From: Ruminiclostridium josui JCM 17888 | Lineage (GTDB): Bacteria; Bacillota; Clostridia; Acetivibrionales; DSM-1351 | Direction of reading: 5' to 3' | DNA: 64,000 nucleotides | Assembly: GCF_000526495.1 (NCBI RefSeq) | Contig: NZ_JAGE01000001.1 | Coordinates: 1,633,501 to 1,697,500 of the forward strand | Part shown: piece by piece, positions 8,505-17,805 of the stretch | Numbering within the stretch: position 1 is the stretch's first letter | Layout of the letters: each line of letters opens with the position of its first letter | Made by a program: the position numbers and the translations under genes | Notes under the pieces: model-generated | Told to the model about the DNA's origin: nothing | What the model saw: the letters and a program-made list of their open reading frames with translations, nothing else | Database searches by the model: none

Positions 8505-9869
8505 TTATGGGTTATTGTCAGCCGCTACTAACGATTTATGTTCCCATTTTCCCTGTTTGTATCTTATAATACTCGCAATAGCCGTAATACCCCATGTTAA
8601 TCCGGTAGTAGCCCATACACTCCAAACTCCGATAGCTGGTATCATTGCTAAGCCGGTTGAAAACCCAACTCTACCTATAACTTCAACAAAGCCGTTTATC
8701 ATAGAGTAAAAAGCATCACCAGCCCCGTTTAAAACCCCTCTTGTTATATATATCAGGCCAAGTGCAAAATACATACAGCTTGTAATTTTTATTGCTTTAG
8801 CTCCAAGGTCAATAACAGCTGATTCTTTAACAAATATACTCATAATTGCATAGCCTCCGAATTGGGCTGCCAGCAGTGCCACTAGACTTAGTATCGCTAC
8901 TATTATAATACCTTTATGATATCCCTTTCTTACCCGTTCTAGCTTTCCTGCACCCATATTTTGTCCTGAAAATGTAGCCATGGCTGCTCCCAAAGAGTTA
9001 TAAGGCTGTCCAATAAGCTGTTCTACTCTACTGGTGGCTGTATATGCAGCAACTGCCACTTCTCCAAATCCGTTTACAACCCTCTGTAATGCTACCAATG
9101 AAATGGCAATCATAGAGTTTTGCAATGCAACTGGAATTCCGATTTTAAAACATTTTTTTATAATTGGCCAACTTATTCTCATATGTTCTTTTTTTAATTT
9201 GAAATATGGATTTGTGGTTAAAGCAAAGGTAATACACCCCAAAGCAGCAATTGCCTGTGAAATAACAGTAGCACATGCTGTGCCCGCTACACCAAACCCA
9301 AATTTCAGTACAAACAACAGATCCAGACCTACATTAACTCCACAAGATAGTATTAAAAATAACAAGGGTGTCCTTGAATCCCCTAACGCCCTTAATATAC
9401 CAGCTATGGCATTATACGCCGCCACTGCAATCATACCACCGGATGTTATTCTCAGAAACTTCACCGAATCATCAATAATTTCAGGAGGCGTTCGCATTAA
9501 CTCCAATATAGGCTGAGCTAAAAGGCATGTTACTAAACTCATAATAAGTCCTGACACAGCTATTACATATACTGCATTTGCTATAGCGCTCTTTACATCT
9601 TCTTCTTTTTTTGCACCAAAATACTGTGAAATTATTATACCTATTCCAATGGACAACCCCAAACATATGGAGAATGCTAGAAAATTTAGTGAGGCTGTAG
9701 CTCCAACTGCTGCAAGCGCATTAGCTCCTACATATTTTCCTACAATAATCGAGTCAATTAAGTTGTAAAATTGTTGAAAGATGTTACCGATAAGCATTGG
9801 CAATGAAAATCCTATAAGAAGTTTGACTTCATTTCCTTCTGTCATATCTTGCACGTAATTTATTGACAT
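8505..9869 (-). CDS. MATE family multidrug/cation antiporter
   Basis: The 454-residue, 12-helix transporter has the two MatE repeats (about residues 15-175 and 235-395). The start MTEGNEVKLLIGFSLPMLIGNIFQQFYN is typical of the DinF/NorM branch (only part quoted: LPMLIGNIFQQFYN), as is the VGANALAAVGAT segment. These exporters use Na+ or H+ gradients to expel cationic drugs or metabolites; the substrate is not predictable. The gene converges on the kinase gene and is divergent from the NlpC/P60 gene. A poor RBS precedes the ATG (AGAGGTTAAA). Confidence 0.88.
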   Translation of the reverse strand: MSINYVQDMTEGNEVKLLIGFSLPMLIGNIFQQFYNLIDSIIVGKYVGANALAAVGATASLNFLAFSICLGLSIGIGIIISQYFGAKKEEDVKSAIANAVYVIAVSGLIMSLVTCLLAQPILELMRTPPEIIDDSVKFLRITSGGMIAVAAYNAIAGILRALGDSRTPLLFLILSCGVNVGLDLLFVLKFGFGVAGTACATVISQAIAALGCITFALTTNPYFKLKKEHMRISWPIIKKCFKIGIPVALQNSMIAISLVALQRVVNGFGEVAVAAYTATSRVEQLIGQPYNSLGAAMATFSGQNMGAGKLERVRKGYHKGIIIVAILSLVALLAAQFGGYAIMSIFVKESAVIDLGAKAIKITSCMYFALGLIYITRGVLNGAGDAFYSMINGFVEVIGRVGFSTGLAMIPAIGVWSVWATTGLTWGITAIASIIRYKQGKWEHKSLVAADNNP

Positions 9870-10125
9870 TTTAACCTCTAATTTTTATCTAGTAATTTAA
9901 TTATTGAATTTTTTACTATGTAATTTTTCAAACTAATCATAATTTTATTTATTATCAGCCATACTAATATATATTATTTTTAGACATTTTTCAACATCAA
10001 TTATCATTTACTTGCAGAATGATTTGTAATAGTAGTTGTATTCTCATATACAAACACTTCTAATATTATCTTAAAACCTGGTAACTATAAATAGTAACTA
10101 TATTGATTAGGATATGAGGTGCAAT

Positions 10126-11016
10126 ATGGATTTTTATAAAAATTATAGATTAGTAGAAGACGGTGATGGCTTTACCCTTGAGTTATACCTAAACCCCGGC
10201 ACTGAAGAGTTTGCCTCTGAATTTTTAGCAGGTGCTAAAGAAACTACTATAAAAGTTGAAGAACAAATCAAAAAACTTATTCGCGAGAAATTCTCAGATG
10301 TCAAGATTAATTCAGTAAAACTAATGCTTGGTACAATGGTAGTAGGAACTCTTTCACTTTTTCCAGTTGCTGCTACAAATGCTGCTGCGGCCACACCAGC
10401 AAAAACCTCCTCTGTGGCTTCCCTTAATACTACAGCTACAGTAACAGCAACCAGTTTAAATATGCGCACCGGAGCATCAACAGCCTACCCCATAATGCAT
10501 GTATTATGGAAAGGAAATGTCGTAAAGATTATAGGAGAATCTAATGGCTGGTACCAGATTAAACTAACGGATGGCAGAACAGGATGGTCAAGTGGGCAGT
10601 ATTTGAAATTAAACAATCAACAAACTACAAGACAAGAAAAAGTTGACGCTCTCATTGCTTACTCCAAGACCTTTCTTGGTACCCCCTATGTTTATGGAGG
10701 TGATTCCCCCAGCGATGGAGGCTTTGATTGCTCAGGTTTTACACAATACGTTTTTGGAAAGCATGGCTATACTTTAAATAGGATATCTAAAGATCAAGCG
10801 TCAAATGGGACATTCGTGGCCAAGGCGAATCTGCAGCCCGGTGACTTGGTTTTCTACTCCTTTGAAGGAAACGGAGTTATCAGCCATGTAGGTATATATC
10901 TCGGAGGCGGTAAAATGATACACAGCCCTAAAACAGGAGATACTGTTAAAATTACAGACACTACCACAAGCTATTGGACAAGCCGTTATGTAACAGCAAG
11001 AAGAATCATTCAGTAA
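10126..11016 (+). CDS. SH3b-NlpC/P60 cell-wall endopeptidase with N-terminal extension
   Basis: The protein is 296 residues from the ATG at 10126, which follows GAGGTG with good spacing. An in-frame ATG 12 bases earlier overlaps that RBS and was rejected. Residues 1-60 form an unusual charged, non-secretory extension. A hydrophobic stretch (about 66-88, ending in an Ala-rich tail) follows and could be an internal signal or anchor. A bacterial SH3 domain (about 105-162, SLNMRTGAS...GWYQIKLTDGRTGW) precedes an NlpC/P60 domain (about 170-296) with catalytic Cys202 in GGFDCSGF, His254 in ISHVGIY and a third polar residue near HSPKTG. Family members cleave D-Glu-diamino-acid bonds in peptidoglycan stem peptides. 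A terminator follows. Confidence 0.88.
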   Translation: MDFYKNYRLVEDGDGFTLELYLNPGTEEFASEFLAGAKETTIKVEEQIKKLIREKFSDVKINSVKLMLGTMVVGTLSLFPVAATNAAAATPAKTSSVASLNTTATVTATSLNMRTGASTAYPIMHVLWKGNVVKIIGESNGWYQIKLTDGRTGWSSGQYLKLNNQQTTRQEKVDALIAYSKTFLGTPYVYGGDSPSDGGFDCSGFTQYVFGKHGYTLNRISKDQASNGTFVAKANLQPGDLVFYSFEGNGVISHVGIYLGGGKMIHSPKTGDTVKITDTTTSYWTSRYVTARRIIQ

Positions 11017-11053
11017 GTTTATGTCTTAAACTCGTTGTATACTAAAAATATAG

Positions 11054-11086
11054 AAGGATGCTTGAATAGAGCATCCCTCTTATTTT
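11054..11086 (+). terminator. Terminator after the NlpC/P60 gene
   Basis: The stem GGATGC / GCATCC (11056-11076) with a 9-base loop is followed by CTCTTATTTT. Confidence 0.65.
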
Positions 11087-11220
11087 AAAATGTTAACTTA
11101 AAGTCTGTTGAAATCCATTAACTCTCATAAAAACTAGTAATTAAAAAAAGATTCAAAGATAACATAATTATCATCATAACACTTGCACAAAGTCTGGTGA
11201 TATTGGAGGGTTTTAGTAAC

Positions 11221-11901
11221 CTATATTACACAACCACCATGAAAAATGCATTCATATACTTTAGTATCATTATAGAAAATTTCTTCATACCCATTAAACC
11301 ACTCAAACTCCCCATTCACTACACAATGATAGCTATATTGACCATTTCGATAGATCAAAGGTCCACGATAAGGATATTCTTTAGGAACTAATAATAGACA
11401 TTCTTTCAGGAAATCACCTGAAAAATCATCAGCAATAACCCGACCAATATAATTCATTGACCAGAATGGAAAGTTATCATACCACATTGCTTCTTCCCCT
11501 GAAAATTTTTCTCCTCCCAAATAAGTATCGATATATTTTAGATTACCTTCTTCATAGTAAAAATCATGTGAATTAGGTCTTGAGGAAGTTCCTTCAACCC
11601 CACGACCAGCATAAGTCGACTTTTTTGCACGGCATAAAAAATCAATTATTTCTTCATTTGCACAACTTTGCTGTTTACTATATTGGTAAGTGCAATTTTC
11701 ATCATCATAATCCTTTACAAATTTATCTACACTTACACCAAAATAATTGCTCAAAGCAACAAGTTTATTTATCTCAGGATATGACTGACCTACTTCCCAT
11801 TTTGCAACAGCTTGCCTTGACACTCCAATAGCTTCAGCTAACTTTTCCTGAGACAATCCTTTCTCTTTTCTTAGAGCCTGTAATTTATCTTGGAATTTCA
11901 T
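11221..11901 (-). CDS. XRE-family regulator with C-terminal DUF5680 domain
   Basis: From the ATG at 11901 (preceded by AGGGGTGAAAAA) the protein has 226 residues; an upstream in-frame ATG adds 21 residues with no RBS. Residues 3-60 are a Cro/C1-type HTH (LRKEKGLSQEKLAEAIGVSR then QAVAKWEVGQSYPEI). Residues about 95-226 match the DUF5680 pattern: AKKSTYAGRG, SSRPNSHDFYYEEG, YIDTYLGG and the closing YECIFHGG. DUF5680 is widespread in Firmicutes as a stand-alone protein or fused to such an HTH and may sense a ligand; its function is unknown. It converges with the wall-hydrolase gene. Confidence 0.85.
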   Translation of the reverse strand: MKFQDKLQALRKEKGLSQEKLAEAIGVSRQAVAKWEVGQSYPEINKLVALSNYFGVSVDKFVKDYDDENCTYQYSKQQSCANEEIIDFLCRAKKSTYAGRGVEGTSSRPNSHDFYYEEGNLKYIDTYLGGEKFSGEEAMWYDNFPFWSMNYIGRVIADDFSGDFLKECLLLVPKEYPYRGPLIYRNGQYSYHCVVNGEFEWFNGYEEIFYNDTKVYECIFHGGCVI

Positions 11902-12003
11902 TTTTTCACCCCTATACGATATTACAGAAATAATTTGAGCATTTCTACCAACCCCTGCTAACAATATGTCAACTATTAGTAGCTATTTAATATAAAGCAC
12001 AGT

Positions 12004-12483
12004 TTACTTATGATATGTTTCATTATTAATAATCTTAAAGGCCCTGTATACCTGCTCCATAAGAATAACTCTTGCAAGTTGGTGAGGAAATGTCATTTTT
12101 GAAAGACAAAGTCTGTAGTCCGAAATATTTATAAGACTTTGATCCAAACCAAGAGAACCCCCTATAATAAAAGTTATATGGGAATTCCCCGAAATCATTA
12201 TATTTTCAAGTTTAGCGGAAAATCCTGAAGAAGTTGTCTGCTCACCCGCCAAATCCAGTAATATAACATAGCTTCCCTGCTTAACTCTCTTTAGCAGCCT
12301 CTCAGCTTCCTTCTTCTTAACTTGACATTCCTGTGCCTCACTGAGAGAATCAGGTGCGTATTCATCATCTACTTCGATAATTTCCACTTCTGTAAATCTG
12401 GATAATCTTTTAGTATATTCTGATACTGCTTCTTTCAAATACTTTTCTTTCAGCTTTCCTACAGCTGCTATTGTTATTTTCAT
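12004..12483 (-). CDS. rlmH: 23S rRNA (pseudouridine-1915 N3) methyltransferase RlmH
   Basis: The 159-residue SPOUT-class enzyme has the expected length. It starts MKITIAAVGKLKEKYLKEAV, contains the knot-forming FIIGGSLGLDQS (about 113-124) and LSKMTFPHQLARVILMEQ, and ends in the diagnostic YHK (YHR in E. coli). The start at 12483 was chosen over an ATG eight codons earlier because TTAGGAGAT lies seven bases before it. It methylates pseudouridine 1915 in helix 69 of mature 70S ribosomes. It closes the wal locus, as in Bacillus and Staphylococcus, where yycJ, sometimes htrA, and rlmH follow walRKHI. Confidence 0.96.
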   Translation of the reverse strand: MKITIAAVGKLKEKYLKEAVSEYTKRLSRFTEVEIIEVDDEYAPDSLSEAQECQVKKKEAERLLKRVKQGSYVILLDLAGEQTTSSGFSAKLENIMISGNSHITFIIGGSLGLDQSLINISDYRLCLSKMTFPHQLARVILMEQVYRAFKIINNETYHK

Positions 12484-12558
12484 ATAAATATCTCCTAACA
12501 AAAACACAAAAATAAAGGAAAACCAGAAATTACTGATTCCCCCTTTTTACATTCTTTA

Positions 12559-13350
12559 TTATATTATATTAATTTGTCCAACTCTGTCCCTTAAAGCAAC
12601 TGCAAGCTCAACGTCACTGCCTACTGCTATCTTTTTTTCATTTAGTGCGTTATATGTTGTCTGGTAGGCAAGCTCTGGGAAATTGTTCTCACTGCTTAAA
12701 TGTCCCAAAATGAACCTGCTGCAGCCCTTTTCTGCAAGATATGTAATCACCTTCGCAGCATTCTCATTTGATAAGTGTCCGTGGTCTCCTAAAATTCTTT
12801 TCTTTAAAGGCCACGGATATGGTCCAACTCTAAGCATTTCAATATCATGATTGGATTCAAGCAAAACCAGGTCATTTCCTACTATGTAGCTCAAAAGTTC
12901 GTCACTCATATGCCCTATATCTGTTGCTGTGGTAATCCTTTTTCCTTCTGCAAAAAAATTAAAACCTACAGGTTCAGCAGCATCATGAGGAATTGAAAAT
13001 GGCCTTATACATATATCTCCGATTTCAAACTCTTCACCGGTATTGAATGCTACTTTGTTTTCAAGCTTTACAGGTCCAAGACCGTTTTCCATTGCACACC
13101 AAGTAGACTCATTTGCATATATGGGAATATCTACTTTCCTTGATAGAATCCCTGCACCTCGAACATGGTCAACATGTTCATGAGAAATTAATATTGCACT
13201 TAGTTCCTCCGGCTTTTCACCAATGGACGATAGTGCCTCAAGTATTTTTTTACCGCTCAAGCCGGCATCTATAAGAAGTTTTGTTTTTTCTGTACCTATA
13301 AAAAGTGCATTGCCACTGCTTCCGCTAAACAAACTGCAAAACTTGACCAT
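12559..13350 (-). CDS. walJ: Metallo-beta-lactamase-fold exonuclease WalJ (YycJ)
   Basis: The 263-residue protein starts with the family signature FCSLFSGSSGNALFIG and has the metal-binding ISHEHVDHVRG (about 53-63), FSIPHDA (second-shell His), ATDIGHM and a closing ILGHLS. WalJ/YycJ is part of the WalRK locus in Firmicutes. It is related to 5'-3' DNA exonucleases and has been linked to coordination of wall synthesis with cell division and to mismatch repair. It lies 23 bases after murA and about 75 bases before rlmH on the same strand, so co-transcription is likely. AGGTCAATTAA precedes the ATG. Confidence 0.93.
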   Translation of the reverse strand: MVKFCSLFSGSSGNALFIGTEKTKLLIDAGLSGKKILEALSSIGEKPEELSAILISHEHVDHVRGAGILSRKVDIPIYANESTWCAMENGLGPVKLENKVAFNTGEEFEIGDICIRPFSIPHDAAEPVGFNFFAEGKRITTATDIGHMSDELLSYIVGNDLVLLESNHDIEMLRVGPYPWPLKKRILGDHGHLSNENAAKVITYLAEKGCSRFILGHLSSENNFPELAYQTTYNALNEKKIAVGSDVELAVALRDRVGQINII

Positions 13351-13373
13351 TTAATTGACCTCATTGTATATAA

Positions 13374-14654
13374 TTAATCCTCACATGGTACCCTGCTAAT
13401 ATCTGCACCTAAAAGATTCAGCTTTTGTACAAAGTTCTCGTATCCTCTGTCTATATATTTAATATTTAAAACTTCAGTACGCCCCTTTGAAATTAATCCT
13501 GCAAGTACCATGGCAGCCCCTGCTCTCAAATCTGTAGCTTTTACAGGTGCACCTGAAAGTTGATTTCCACCATCTATAACGGCAATCCTTCCTTCAACCT
13601 TAATCCTTGCGCCCATTCTTTTTAGTTCATCCACGTATTGGAACCTGGAATCCCATACACCTTCTGTAATAGTGCTTACACCTTCTGCAAGACTTAAAAG
13701 CACGGTAGCTTGAGGATGAAGATCAGTAGGAAATCCGGGGTATGGCAACGTCATTATGTTTACATTTCTAATCTTATTTCCACCTAAAATTCTTATGAAG
13801 TCTTCATCTTCCTGAACGGTAACACCCATTTCAATCAGCTTAGCAGTAAGCGATTCCATATGCTTGGGAATAACGTTTTTTACAGTTACATCTCCACGAG
13901 TGGCAGCGGCAGCAATCATAAATGTCCCTGCCTCAATCATGTCAGGGATAATGGAATGTGTTCCTCCGCCTTTCAGGTGATCTACACCCTTTATCTTTAT
14001 GACATCCGTTCCTGCACCTCGGATATTTGCACCCATAGCATTAAGAAAGTTTGCTACGTCAACTACATGTGGTTCTTTGGCAGCATTTTCAATAGTAGTT
14101 TGTCCTTTAGCCTTTACAGCTGCCAGCATCAAGTTTATAGTGGCACCTACGCTTACAACATCAAGATAAATCTGAGCTCCTGTAAGATTTGAAGCATCTA
14201 CCTTAACAATACCATGCTCAATCTCAACACTCGCTCCCATTGCCTCAAAGCCCTTAATGTGTTGATCAATAGGCCTAAATCCGAAATCACATCCGCCGGG
14301 AAGTGATACCTCCGCTTTTCCAAACCTTGCAATCAATGCTCCCAACAAATAGTATGAAGCTCGCATACTTTTTACAAGCTCATACGGAGCTGTCCAGCAA
14401 TTGATTTCTCTGGTGTCACATATAACGGTGTTGGCATCTTCTTTAGTAATTTTAGCACCTAATTTAACGAGTATCTCCAGTAAAACTTTTACATCCTTGA
14501 TATCAGGGACATTTTCTATCCGACTAATACCATTTATGATGAGTGCAGCAGGTAAAACAGCTACTGCTGCGTTCTTGGCTCCGCTAATTGTAACTTCACC
14601 ATTCAGGGGACATGGCCCATTTATTATAAACTTATCCAAACCCTTATACACCAA
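13374..14654 (-). CDS. murA: UDP-N-acetylglucosamine 1-carboxyvinyltransferase (MurA)
   Basis: The 426-residue enoylpyruvyl transferase adds PEP to UDP-GlcNAc, the first committed step of peptidoglycan synthesis. It has the catalytic Cys122 in [18 protein letters not shown], the substrate-contacting Lys in SGAKNAA (about 25-31), and the [15 protein letters not shown] region as [11 protein letters not shown]. Cys at the active site predicts fosfomycin sensitivity. No ATG is available: TTG at 14654, GTG at 14651 or TTG at 14639 (giving MDKFIING) are all possible, with AAAAGG just upstream. It stands between yycI and walJ, which is unusual for a wal locus. A TATAAT at 14780-14785 (minus strand) may give it a separate promoter. 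Confidence 0.93.
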   Translation of the reverse strand: MVYKGLDKFIINGPCPLNGEVTISGAKNAAVAVLPAALIINGISRIENVPDIKDVKVLLEILVKLGAKITKEDANTVICDTREINCWTAPYELVKSMRASYYLLGALIARFGKAEVSLPGGCDFGFRPIDQHIKGFEAMGASVEIEHGIVKVDASNLTGAQIYLDVVSVGATINLMLAAVKAKGQTTIENAAKEPHVVDVANFLNAMGANIRGAGTDVIKIKGVDHLKGGGTHSIIPDMIEAGTFMIAAAATRGDVTVKNVIPKHMESLTAKLIEMGVTVQEDEDFIRILGGNKIRNVNIMTLPYPGFPTDLHPQATVLLSLAEGVSTITEGVWDSRFQYVDELKRMGARIKVEGRIAVIDGGNQLSGAPVKATDLRAGAAMVLAGLISKGRTEVLNIKYIDRGYENFVQKLNLLGADISRVPCED

Positions 14655-14844
14655 CCTTTTGTATAAACTGTCCAGGCTATAAACAGCAATACCTATTTAA
14701 TGAAGCAAATGGTAAATCTGTAAATACACCAAATTATGTAATCAAATAGTGTTTGCTATAATATTACACACACGATTTCATTATACCATTTAGATTTAAA
14801 TTATTCTACCATTATTATCATATATTAAAATTTACCAATCTTAG

Positions 14845-15678
14845 CTATTTTATTTCTTCGCCATTACGTGCATTAAAATAATACTCTTTTCCGTCGGTAC
14901 TTCTTATTCTCCAGGATAACCCTTCGTAAAGAGTCTTTGTTTCCTTGTCAACTCCTGTATATCCCTTAAATCCCATATCCACATTACATATGTCAATGCC
15001 TTGGTATTTGGTCATCTTTGTTATTAGAATTTGATACGCTGGTATAATATTTATATCTCTTCTTGCAGTAATACTTATAGGCTTTTTATATTGATATTTA
15101 AGCTCGCATATTTCCTTGTTTATCACCTGAATCTCAATAAAGTTGTCAAAAACCTCATATCCTTTATAAAAACCCTTATATACTAACAACTTTTCATTTA
15201 CGTTTTTGGAATCAGTATAATAATCTTGTTTGAACTCATCGAAAGGCAAATTCATTTTAGAAGCCAATGCCTTGAATTTTGCATTGATTCCTTCTTTACT
15301 GTCGGTATAAACTTTCACGCTGTTCTCGCCGGTGCCTGTATACTCAAATCCTGAATCTGATGTGAACACAAGCTTATTTGTATCCTTTGTATATGTATCA
15401 TTCCCTGATTTTACATATCCTTTACCAAGAAGCACCTCTGCTATCTTTGTCTTATTTAGGGGACTCTCCTCGTATTGGAGTATGTAATCCTTGCCTTTAT
15501 ATTTAGGTATGGGACATTCTACATTAATACCATTTTTAGCCATAATCAATCCAGTATTGGTTATAGTTTGTTGGGATACCTGCTCAACCTTAATATTTTT
15601 ATACCAGGCAAAAGCCAAAACTATATTCAAAATTGTAAAGACTATTATTAAAATTATCTTGGCTTTCTTCCAGTTCAT
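14845..15678 (-). CDS. yycI: Two-component system regulatory protein YycI (WalI)
   Basis: The 277-residue protein has an N-terminal membrane anchor (about residues 5-26) starting MNWKKAKIILIIVFTILN, then an extracytoplasmic domain. The W-K-(K/R)-(A/T)-K start, the anchor and the closing strand GLSWRIRSTDGKEYYFNARN belong to the YycI family. In Bacillus YycI and YycH bind the WalK membrane region and modulate kinase activity. GGAGGGACAA precedes the ATG. It is about 70 bases downstream of yycH on the same strand. Confidence 0.85.
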   Translation of the reverse strand: MNWKKAKIILIIVFTILNIVLAFAWYKNIKVEQVSQQTITNTGLIMAKNGINVECPIPKYKGKDYILQYEESPLNKTKIAEVLLGKGYVKSGNDTYTKDTNKLVFTSDSGFEYTGTGENSVKVYTDSKEGINAKFKALASKMNLPFDEFKQDYYTDSKNVNEKLLVYKGFYKGYEVFDNFIEIQVINKEICELKYQYKKPISITARRDINIIPAYQILITKMTKYQGIDICNVDMGFKGYTGVDKETKTLYEGLSWRIRSTDGKEYYFNARNGEEIK

Positions 15679-15746
15679 TTGTCCTCCCTCTGGTCATTAG
15701 TATTATTTCCCCTTGTACCCTGTTATAATCATTTTTTACAATTCTT

Positions 15747-17252
15747 TTATTTTTGGCTTAACGGTAGTACATACCTACCATTGTCTTCGGTATATAAGAC
15801 AAAACTTGGTACTATATTTTCTTTAAGAGCAGAATTTGATAGTACATAATATACTCCGAAATTCTTAACTGACATTTCTTTGTTGCTTAATTCCGGATAT
15901 TTCTCAAATGCTTTTGAATACATGTATTGAAATGCCCATTGATAATTTAAGGGTTTCCCTACCTTAAACTTGACAGGTATCATTTGACAATGAACTACTC
16001 TTTTTGAGTTTGCCTCAATAATTATAGCATTTTCCTGATTATCCATGCCTTTTGCAACTGAATAATCCTTTAATATCAAAGGAACCTCTCCCTCTTGTTC
16101 GTTTACCATAATCGAATAATCAAATTTAAAGGTATATGAGTTGGAATTTTCTTCGACTTCACTGAGGTATACATTTACTTTTGATAAAAAATTATTCTGT
16201 TTATTAACATCTATAATAAACTCTATTGCTTTCTTATAGGCATCCAATAGCCTAAGATTATATGCTGATGTCTGGCTTCCTGTGTACTTATATTCCAGAA
16301 CTGAGTTTTTGTATAACCTATACACGATATCAAGTCTTTTAAAAACCACTGAGCCATTAATATCCCTGTCATAGTCATAATCACTGCTTGATTCTCCGAA
16401 AAGTTCTGAGGCTATCTTTTCGTAATCTTCATAATCCAGAGAGTTCAAGTCAGCTTCATCCATTCCGGAAAAAGTTGAACATGTAATGCTAGGGTAGGCT
16501 TCAACAGTGTTATCGAGCATTGGACCAAGCATATCATTGGGAAAATTTAATTCTTCAGATTTTCCCCACTTTTCAGCAGCAAACTGATAATTTTTTGATG
16601 CAGGGTTATCTTTGAGGATATCGTACATTACTGTAAATTCCTCACTTCTCAATGAAGTAATCCTATTAACCAAGCTATATGTATATATATTCTTGTCATC
16701 TCTGATATAAAGGGTGTCGCTATATCCATTATCCGGGTCATCCGGACATATTATGATTTTATAAATACCTGAAAGGCCATCTCCTGCTGATGGCTTAAGA
16801 TTTAGCACCCATTTAACAATATCCGTTGGAATTGAGGTTTTAAACTCAATCATATAAGGTTTGCTGGCTGACAATTTACCCCATAACTTATCATCAAAGG
16901 ATTGAGTCTTTTGGGGCTTGCTATCCAAAGCTTGAGCTAAATATGTCTTCGCTCCATCCCAAATATTGTTGTAATCCTTTGAGCCATTAGGGATAACAAA
17001 GTGATCCCCATCAAAGTCTGTTGACATAACAATTCTTGAAGGTAAAAGATACTTTGATTTTGTGTCCTCTACCGATACCGGTAATGCAATTTTGGAATCA
17101 GAAAAAAGAGACGATAAAAAAGGGAAACTACTGGATTGAGTACTCCAGAGAATTCCCACCTGTACTACGCAAAGAACTATTAAAAATATTAAAAACAGTG
17201 TTTTAAGCTTTTCGAAATATAAACCAACTTTAGTAGAATTTAATTTTATCAT
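15747..17252 (-). CDS. yycH: Two-component system activity regulator YycH (WalH)
   Basis: The 501-residue protein has one N-terminal membrane helix (about 15-33) and a large extracellular part. The helix-anchored topology, length near 450-500, the IVMSTDFDGDHFVIP region and position between walK and yycI fit YycH; overall similarity to Bacillus YycH would be low. It should work with YycI on WalK sensing. It begins six bases after the stop of the preceding small gene and has no strong RBS, so it may be translated by coupling. Confidence 0.8.
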   Translation of the reverse strand: MIKLNSTKVGLYFEKLKTLFLIFLIVLCVVQVGILWSTQSSSFPFLSSLFSDSKIALPVSVEDTKSKYLLPSRIVMSTDFDGDHFVIPNGSKDYNNIWDGAKTYLAQALDSKPQKTQSFDDKLWGKLSASKPYMIEFKTSIPTDIVKWVLNLKPSAGDGLSGIYKIIICPDDPDNGYSDTLYIRDDKNIYTYSLVNRITSLRSEEFTVMYDILKDNPASKNYQFAAEKWGKSEELNFPNDMLGPMLDNTVEAYPSITCSTFSGMDEADLNSLDYEDYEKIASELFGESSSDYDYDRDINGSVVFKRLDIVYRLYKNSVLEYKYTGSQTSAYNLRLLDAYKKAIEFIIDVNKQNNFLSKVNVYLSEVEENSNSYTFKFDYSIMVNEQEGEVPLILKDYSVAKGMDNQENAIIIEANSKRVVHCQMIPVKFKVGKPLNYQWAFQYMYSKAFEKYPELSNKEMSVKNFGVYYVLSNSALKENIVPSFVLYTEDNGRYVLPLSQK

Positions 17253-17258
17253 AATATT

Positions 17259-17699
17259 TTAAAATTTATCTAAAAGCCAATTACGAATATTGTCCAGTAA
17301 ACTCTTCTTTTCAGCTGCATAAATTATAGTGTAATTCTTGGTTTGCGGGTCATCTTTAGTGGCCTTAGTATAGGCTACTACCCTAATATGGTTTTCACCC
17401 TTATATTTTAGTTCAACATTCTTACCAAACAGTTTACTGCTTCCGACCTTAAATGTGTATTCTCCATCAGTGGTCTCAAGTGGTTGATACTTTTCAGTAC
17501 CTTTATCCCAGTACAGAAACTCAATAAAGGTTTCATCGTATGTACACACACCACAAATTGAGAATATTGGTTTTTCAACTACCTCATTGCCATCTGGTCT
17601 AGTAATCTTGACAATATTTGAAGCAGCCATTACAGGCGTTACAAATACAGCCATCAAAACAGAAACTATTATAATAAAAATCAGTAATTTTGATTTCAT
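17259..17699 (-). CDS. Small secreted protein of unknown function inside the wal locus
   Basis: The 146-residue protein starts with a signal peptide (MKSKLLIFIIIVSVLMAVFV, cleavage likely after VMA near residue 25). The mature part looks like a single beta-sandwich: ITRPDGNEVVEKPIFSICGV, a short CTYDETFIEF strand, and VVAYTKATKDD. It has two Cys residues (CGVC) that could form a disulfide or bind metal. The C-terminus is a basic amphipathic helix (LDNIRNWLLDKF). I recognise no family. Its place between walK and yycH is not part of the standard Bacillus locus, so it may be a lineage-specific accessory to the WalK sensor. GAGGTGAT precedes the ATG. Confidence 0.75.
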   Translation of the reverse strand: MKSKLLIFIIIVSVLMAVFVTPVMAASNIVKITRPDGNEVVEKPIFSICGVCTYDETFIEFLYWDKGTEKYQPLETTDGEYTFKVGSSKLFGKNVELKYKGENHIRVVAYTKATKDDPQTKNYTIIYAAEKKSLLDNIRNWLLDKF

Positions 17700-17805
17700 A
17701 ATATCACCTCGAGAAAAAACAACTATCTGTACTATTTCCCAGTACTATATACTTATTATAATACAAGTTCTGTTACAATTCCATTACATGGCATTTAAAA
17801 AATAT

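Noticed and set aside
10114..10125. Earlier ATG for the NlpC/P60 gene
   Set aside because: It overlaps the GAGGTG ribosome-binding site of the ATG at 10126.
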